From Bacillota bacterium (GTDB lineage Bacteria > Bacillota > Clostridia > Christensenellales > Borkfalkiaceae): 19,723 nucleotides of DNA. The stretch is from positions 1-19,723 of the forward strand of contig QAKE01000040.1 of the NCBI GenBank assembly GCA_003343995.1. Reading direction: 5' to 3'. Positions within the stretch are counted from its first letter, which is position 1; every line of letters starts with the position of its first letter. Shown here in pieces: positions 16,045 to 19,723 of the stretch. The translations under genes and the position numbers were made by a program. The notes under the pieces are model-generated. The model made no database searches and was not told the origin of the DNA. It saw nothing but the letters and a program-made list of their open reading frames with translations.

Positions 16045-17109
16045 CTATTTTATATTCAGAGGGACTTCTATAATGTCCCAATCGATTACTTCCGTCTCGA
16101 AACCCGAATTCCCGCTTCCTTCCGGAACAACATCGGGTAAAGGATCAGGTAGCTCCACATACAAGTTTAAAGTGGTTGCTCCATTTGTTTCGAACTGGAA
16201 TTGAACTAAGGAAGTTACATTTACCTGTTGACGAATAAGAGTCTTTTCTGCATCGACCAGCATAAAAAGGAAGTCCATTTGTACGGGAGAATCACGTTGT
16301 ACATTGGTTTCATTGGGTTTCTCACCCAAAAAGCCCCAAGTATAAATGGTCTTCGATATGGTTCCATTCCTCTTTGAATCACTATCATACGTTCTATTGT
16401 TCATGATAAATTGCTGTGTAGATGCAATCCGGGAGCTTTTATCTTCTTTGATATTGAAAGACTCGGCTATTCCGAGCAAATCAACCAATGCTGGCATACG
16501 TGCGTTGTTCAGTCCTTTTACGTGAGCGATAATATTGAACTTATGCACTTTGCGTAAAGGTACCAATCCAACCAGTGTTTCTATAGACTCCTGTATAGAT
16601 TGATCTACGACTTCTCCATTTGAATAATAACGGGAATAATTGATCATCTCATTAGTCACGTTAAAATCGGAAACTGCCACCGAAGCTAAAATATCCGGTT
16701 CGTATGCATAAGAATTGTCAGCACTTCGGCTTTTAGCAGTAGGATCAGGAATGGCATATGCCTGAAGAGTGGTGAAGTTATCATATCCCCGAATTCCAAC
16801 TCCTTTAATCTGTCCCCGAAGCTCATTGAAAATGACAACGGTATATTTGCCTGCCGGCACACTGGCATATGTTTGAATGCGATTCGGATTATTCTCAAAT
16901 CTATGTTCTAAAACTAGTTTCCCATCATCCTGATTATAAAACAAAGCGGTTACGTTTTGTGGATTGATGTCGGCTTGAGACCACACTGTTCCTATCGGAA
17001 TAAGAGCGCTATCTTCGCATGTCTCCTCTAACGGACGGCGGTGGCAGGAGAGGAGGAGTAACAATGTACTCCAAACCAAAATATTGTATTTTAAATATAT
17101 AAGTCTCAT
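16045..17109 (-). CDS. FimB/Mfa2-like fimbrial anchor lipoprotein (DUF5119-like)
   Basis: A 354-residue lipoprotein. The signal peptide ends LLSC (Cys22). The mature start (WSQADINPQNVTALFYNQDD, then AGKYTVVIFNE) and the C-terminal strand (VIDWDIIEVPLNIK) resemble the DUF5119 family, which sits at the base of Bacteroides fimbrial operons and is thought to anchor the pilus to the outer membrane like FimB or Mfa2. No Arg processing site is evident, which fits a subunit that stays lipid-anchored. The start codon overlaps the stop of the upstream gene (ATGA), so translation is probably coupled. The family call is from pattern only and could also be another Mfa2-like group. Confidence 0.7.
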   Translation of the reverse strand: MRLIYLKYNILVWSTLLLLLSCHRRPLEETCEDSALIPIGTVWSQADINPQNVTALFYNQDDGKLVLEHRFENNPNRIQTYASVPAGKYTVVIFNELRGQIKGVGIRGYDNFTTLQAYAIPDPTAKSRSADNSYAYEPDILASVAVSDFNVTNEMINYSRYYSNGEVVDQSIQESIETLVGLVPLRKVHKFNIIAHVKGLNNARMPALVDLLGIAESFNIKEDKSSRIASTQQFIMNNRTYDSDSKRNGTISKTIYTWGFLGEKPNETNVQRDSPVQMDFLFMLVDAEKTLIRQQVNVTSLVQFQFETNGATTLNLYVELPDPLPDVVPEGSGNSGFETEVIDWDIIEVPLNIK

Positions 17110-18416
17110 TGTCCGGATTCTAGCTGTTTTTTATATTTTTGATTGATCATCCACACCAAGGATACCTTGACACGTGTCGGGCCGATCCAGGTGGACTTTC
17201 CACTCTTTTGTTTGATTAAGTGCCATTCGTTATCATTTCCACACTCTTGAGGAATATATTCCCTGTATTTGTTGGTCATATATCCTATTCCAAGTGAATA
17301 TTCCAATCGCCAGTTCTTGGAAATTTTGTGTGCGAAACCACCTGACACCCCAAACGGTACGATAAATTCTCCCTGATATCCTTTGTTTTTCCACTCTACA
17401 TCATATACGCCGCCACCATAAACTCCCATATACCATCCAGTCAGCAGATTGTCTTTTGTATGGTTACCAAACCAATAGCGCAACTCTAAATTTCCGTTTA
17501 AGATTTCGAGGGCATATTGCTTCTTCTCCCACAACCACCAAGGGAATATCCATTCGCCTGCTAATGAGAAATGCTCACCAATAGGCACTTCCACTTCCAC
17601 ATTGAGGCCGGACAATAGATTATATAAAAGATTGGTTTTCACGGCAAAAAGAGGTCTGTACATCTTTTGTTGCGGTGAGATTGTCGGAGAAATGATTTCC
17701 GGAAATTCTACAGGTTTTGGAATTATTTCTTCAATTTCTTCAACTACTATCGGTACCGAATCATTTTGTATTTCAATGATTTCCGGTTCTTGTACTTCTT
17801 TTTGCTTTTCTTTTATACGAAAGAATACACTGGTAGCAGTACGCATATATTTCGCAAAGTTTTTAGTAATATAAAAGTCTGTACTTCCTCTATTTAACTG
17901 CTTTATTTGATTCACTTTCAGTTGATTGCTAACCGGGGAGTTTAAGATTCGCAAAGCTTCTTCTCGGTTGGGAACAAGAGGATCATTCTGGATTAAGTCG
18001 ATCAAGACATCCCAATTGAATACAGATGGTAAAACATTTATCCTGTCATTGTAAACTCCGGGATGTTTCCATCTGATATAAGTTCTCAATGCCATGGCGC
18101 GTTCGTCTGAAAGGCGTGAGTTGATCTGGAAACTTCCTATAAGAGAAGCACTCCCGAAAATAGTTATTGAATCCACTCCGGAAATGAAGTCGGGATTGTT
18201 CAACATCTCATCAAGCTTCTCAAGCGTACTTTGATTGGTATAATAGTCTCGCATAAGCAATGAACTATTATTTGCAAAGTAAAATATCAAACGAGGTGGC
18301 AATTCAGTTCCGGATGGAGAAACTGAAGCACGACTCAATTTAGAAAAACCGAAAAGCAGCATTGTCATGAGTGCTATTACGATTAATCGTTTTTTGTTTA
18401 TTTTCAATATACCCAT
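17106..18416 (-). CDS. OmpA-like and DUF3575 outer-membrane protein, first gene of fimbrial operon
   Basis: A 436-residue protein from the ATG at 18416. A longer frame from a TTG at 18482 would begin inside the promoter-like element, so I reject it. In order: a signal peptide (about 1-31, hydrophobic core MTMLLFGFSKL), an OmpA-C-like domain (about 40-135), an acidic linker rich in Glu/Pro/Ile (about 215-250), and a DUF3575 barrel (about 255-436; FAVKTNLLYNLLSGLNVEVE is its signature, then LRYWFG and GGVYDVEW). The OmpA-like part has FGSASLIGSFQINSRLSDER, close to the peptidoglycan-binding pattern. It is placed to link the pilus machinery to the wall and outer membrane. Its exact job in assembly is not known. 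Confidence 0.82.
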   Translation of the reverse strand: MGILKINKKRLIVIALMTMLLFGFSKLSRASVSPSGTELPPRLIFYFANNSSLLMRDYYTNQSTLEKLDEMLNNPDFISGVDSITIFGSASLIGSFQINSRLSDERAMALRTYIRWKHPGVYNDRINVLPSVFNWDVLIDLIQNDPLVPNREEALRILNSPVSNQLKVNQIKQLNRGSTDFYITKNFAKYMRTATSVFFRIKEKQKEVQEPEIIEIQNDSVPIVVEEIEEIIPKPVEFPEIISPTISPQQKMYRPLFAVKTNLLYNLLSGLNVEVEVPIGEHFSLAGEWIFPWWLWEKKQYALEILNGNLELRYWFGNHTKDNLLTGWYMGVYGGGVYDVEWKNKGYQGEFIVPFGVSGGFAHKISKNWRLEYSLGIGYMTNKYREYIPQECGNDNEWHLIKQKSGKSTWIGPTRVKVSLVWMINQKYKKQLESGQ

Positions 18417-18479
18417 ATTACCTAATACCTGTCTAGTATAATATCTATCTATAAATTTCAAACACCTGAAAACTGGATG

Positions 18480-18487
18480 CAAATTTA
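18480..18487 (-). promoter_or_regulatory. -7 element of the fimbrial operon promoter
   Basis: Read on the - strand this is TAAATTTG, a full match to the Bacteroides -7 consensus TAnnTTTG. It would put the transcript start near 18473, about 55 bases before the first start codon. No TTTG is found at the usual -33 position, which is typical of promoters that need an activator. Confidence 0.65.
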
Positions 18488-18495
18488 AATGGTTT

Positions 18496-18571
18496 TTTTA
18501 TGCACACATGTGACCTTAATACGCTGAATATTGCATAAAAAGACATTTCTATTGCATAAAAGGATATTTCC
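18496..18571 (-). promoter_or_regulatory. Tandem 21-bp repeats, candidate AraC-type operator
   Basis: Two direct copies, each starting ATTGCATAAAA, abut at 18530-18550 and 18551-18571 and agree at 18 of 21 positions. A third core, TGCATAAAA, lies in the opposite orientation at 18504-18496, between the repeats and the -7 element. A period of 21 bp is two helical turns, the usual spacing for AraC-family sites. The pair lies about 57-98 bases upstream of the predicted transcript start, which suits an activator. The neighbouring AraC-type protein is the natural candidate ligand; this is inference. Confidence 0.55.
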
Positions 18572-18610
18572 ATTATTGCTGTTTGGATGTAATGGTACAT
18601 ATTGGATGCT

Positions 18611-18757
18611 TTACGATATGTAAATGAGTGGATTATCTAAAGGTCGAGGCAGCCATTCCTGTGAATAGCCCATTTTTTCAATGATACATAGCCTCTTAGC
18701 AGTCACTTTATTGGGGGCATCTGACTTCCAATGGTCAACTCTAGTTCCGTTTAACAT
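18611..18757 (-). CDS. Small unrecognised ORF (48 residues)
   Basis: ATG 18757 to TAA 18611 on the - strand encodes 48 residues with an ordinary composition (KVTAKRLCIIEKMGYSQEWL in the middle). The frame is open upstream only to a TAA about 20 codon positions away. I do not recognise it. It could be a real small protein or the remnant of a larger gene, and it lies just upstream of the fimbrial promoter region, transcribed in the same direction. Confidence 0.3.
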   Translation of the reverse strand: MLNGTRVDHWKSDAPNKVTAKRLCIIEKMGYSQEWLPRPLDNPLIYIS

Positions 18758-18961
18758 GACATTTACTTTTTTATAAGGTTATTATTTGTAGTCTTTATAA
18801 TCAACTCATATTTAGTTTTTTAATTCGCGAACTGAAAATATAAAAATTTCCACTAGAACATAGCTGATTATAAATTGTTCGTTGAACTTGATTGTTTTTT
18901 CACTGGTGTGAAGATTATATTTTAAGACTCATTCGACAAATGCGTAGTTTATAGATAGAAA
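18758..18961. other. AT-rich non-coding stretch
   Basis: No gene seen. A short hairpin TTCAC-TGGT-GTGAA lies near 18899-18912. Its T-run (TTTTTT) is on the upstream side, so on the - strand the stem is followed by A's and no terminator is called. Confidence 0.4.
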
Positions 18962-19156
18962 TTATTCTTCTTTCATTTTCTTCCTCCACCTCTGAAACCC
19001 TCTCATCAAACTTTCTTCTTCCACCGACTCCGCCATATCATACTTTTCCACAAATTCATGCATTGATATTATATACACCATCCCATTTTTGAACTTATTC
19101 TCCAACAGAAACGAGTAAAGTTCCGCTGTCATTTCCACCTCAATTTCCTTTTCCAT
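18962..19156 (-). CDS. Small hypothetical protein (64 residues)
   Basis: A 64-residue, highly charged protein from the ATG at 19156. It opens MEKEIEVEMTAELYSFLLEN and ends RGFQRWRKKMKEE, with an even mix of Glu and Lys/Arg and predicted helical character. No signal peptide or membrane segment. I do not recognise the family. Composition is protein-like and there is a plausible start, so I keep it, but it has no conserved neighbour to suggest a role. Confidence 0.5.
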   Translation of the reverse strand: MEKEIEVEMTAELYSFLLENKFKNGMVYIISMHEFVEKYDMAESVEEESLMRGFQRWRKKMKEE

Positions 19157-19336
19157 AATAAAGTTTTTTCCGAGCGAAGCAATTATAAACTTCGGGATTC
19201 TTTCCTATCCTTGGGCTAGGAAAAACAAAACTGATATTTCCTGTCACTTTCCAAGAGACGCCTTGCGGATGAGGGACAGATAATTAATGTAAAAAATGAT
19301 AAATGGAAGTGAGATGGGAAAGATGAATTGAAATGA
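19157..19336. other. Non-coding stretch with a 7-bp dyad
   Basis: TTTCCTA (19201-19207) and TAGGAAA (19217-19223) form a dyad in the leader of the 64-residue ORF. No T-run follows on either strand. From about 19250 onward the frame of the BACON-like remnant can be traced leftwards across two TGA stops (19310-19312 and 19334-19336). Confidence 0.4.
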
Positions 19337-19549
19337 GAAATCTTGAAGGTAGATTGTTATAGGATTGAAGTTCTAAGCTTTGTCCATATCGGATATACAT
19401 ATGGTGAATGGAGTAGCGTTAATATAGAAAAGAACGTAATGACCGTAATCGTATCTCCAAATGATAGCAATCCCAGTCGTATTTTAAAAGTAACACCAAC
19501 GGCTGGCGATATTTTTTCTTCTTTCCTGCTCAACCAAGTAGAAAAGTAA
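19337..19549 (+). pseudogene. Decayed BACON-like protein fragment
   Basis: The readable part has no ATG until 19439; the frame opens after a TGA. It reads YGEWSSVNIEKNVMTVIVSP, NDSNPSRILKV and AGDIFSSFLLNQ, which fits the end of a BACON-type beta-sandwich (W...V, then V.V.PN, R...V, G, Q). Upstream the same frame continues through two TGA codons with protein-like sequence (GQIINVKNDKWK). It looks like the C-terminal end of a lost surface protein or a SusE/NHL-class lipoprotein. The family call is from pattern only. Confidence 0.5.
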
Positions 19550-19723
19550 CAATTGGGTTATAATTCCCACTGCAAAGGAACGATTAACAATTAGTTTATG
19601 AACGGACACCCAAGAGACAATAAGCTATAAATCAGAAACTTAACATCGAAATCGTTAGTATTTTATTTCGCTCAATTTTCAGTAACGATTTAGTAACACT
19701 ACTTTGTCCAAACGGGGCATTTT
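19550..19723. promoter_or_regulatory. Repeat-rich right edge
   Basis: No gene seen. AAATCGTTA (from about 19648) pairs with TAACGATTT (19683-19691), and AGTAAC occurs twice, 11 bases apart (19681-19686 and 19692-19697), one helical turn. CTTTGTCCAAA follows at 19702-19712 and resembles block C (TTTTGTCCGAA) of the two left-hand leaders. A gene may start just beyond the window. The resemblance is short and could be chance. Confidence 0.35.

Noticed and set aside
18417..18482. Longer start (TTG 18482) for the first fimbrial gene
   Set aside because: It would start inside the TAAATTTG promoter element and would put 22 extra residues before a good signal peptide.
1..19723. CRISPR array, tRNA, rRNA or intact insertion sequence
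   Set aside because: No regularly spaced repeats, no cloverleaf or rRNA-like stretches, and no transposase with terminal repeats were seen by eye.

Overview
The window looks like a Bacteroides or closely related Bacteroidales chromosome. It is AT-rich, it carries a SusC/SusD outer-membrane pair with surface lipoproteins, and it has a type V (FimA/Mfa-like) fimbrial operon. Promoter-like TAnnTTFG-type elements of the Bacteroides form (TAnnTTTG) are present. No rRNA, tRNA, CRISPR array or intact insertion sequence was seen.

Left part (about 1-9,780, + strand): an AT-rich leader, then a lone unrecognised lipoprotein gene (579-1463). A second long leader (1464-1976) precedes a tight four-gene operon: an IPT/TIG plus NHL-propeller lipoprotein, a SusC-like TonB-dependent transporter, a SusD-like binding lipoprotein, and a DUF1735/DUF4361-type surface lipoprotein. 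Together these would capture a glycan (or other large nutrient) at the cell surface and import it. No carbohydrate-active enzyme and no dedicated regulator is visible, so the substrate cannot be read from this window. The two leaders share several sequence blocks and a hairpin close to the start codon, which suggests the two units are regulated together. A strong bidirectional terminator closes the region at 9737-9776.

Middle (about 9,780-11,350): a graveyard. Read on the - strand it holds a TPR lipoprotein gene broken by three in-frame stops, then two small helix-turn-helix genes broken by frameshift or nonsense changes. An AT-rich gap with a T8G8 tract follows.

Right part (11,354-18,416): an AraC-family regulator (+ strand) converges on a four-gene fimbrial operon (- strand). 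In transcription order the operon encodes an OmpA-like/DUF3575 outer-membrane protein, a FimB/Mfa2-like anchor lipoprotein, a stalk fimbrillin with an Arg-Ala processing site, and a large tip fimbrillin ending in a FISUMP-type domain. A match to the Bacteroides -7 element and two tandem 21-bp repeats lie upstream of the operon. A G8 tract sits in the stalk gene just before the C-terminal strand needed for polymerisation, and a 10-bp hairpin separates the stalk and tip genes.

Right edge (18,420-19,723): two small unrecognised ORFs and a decayed BACON-like protein fragment, ending in a repeat-rich non-coding stretch.
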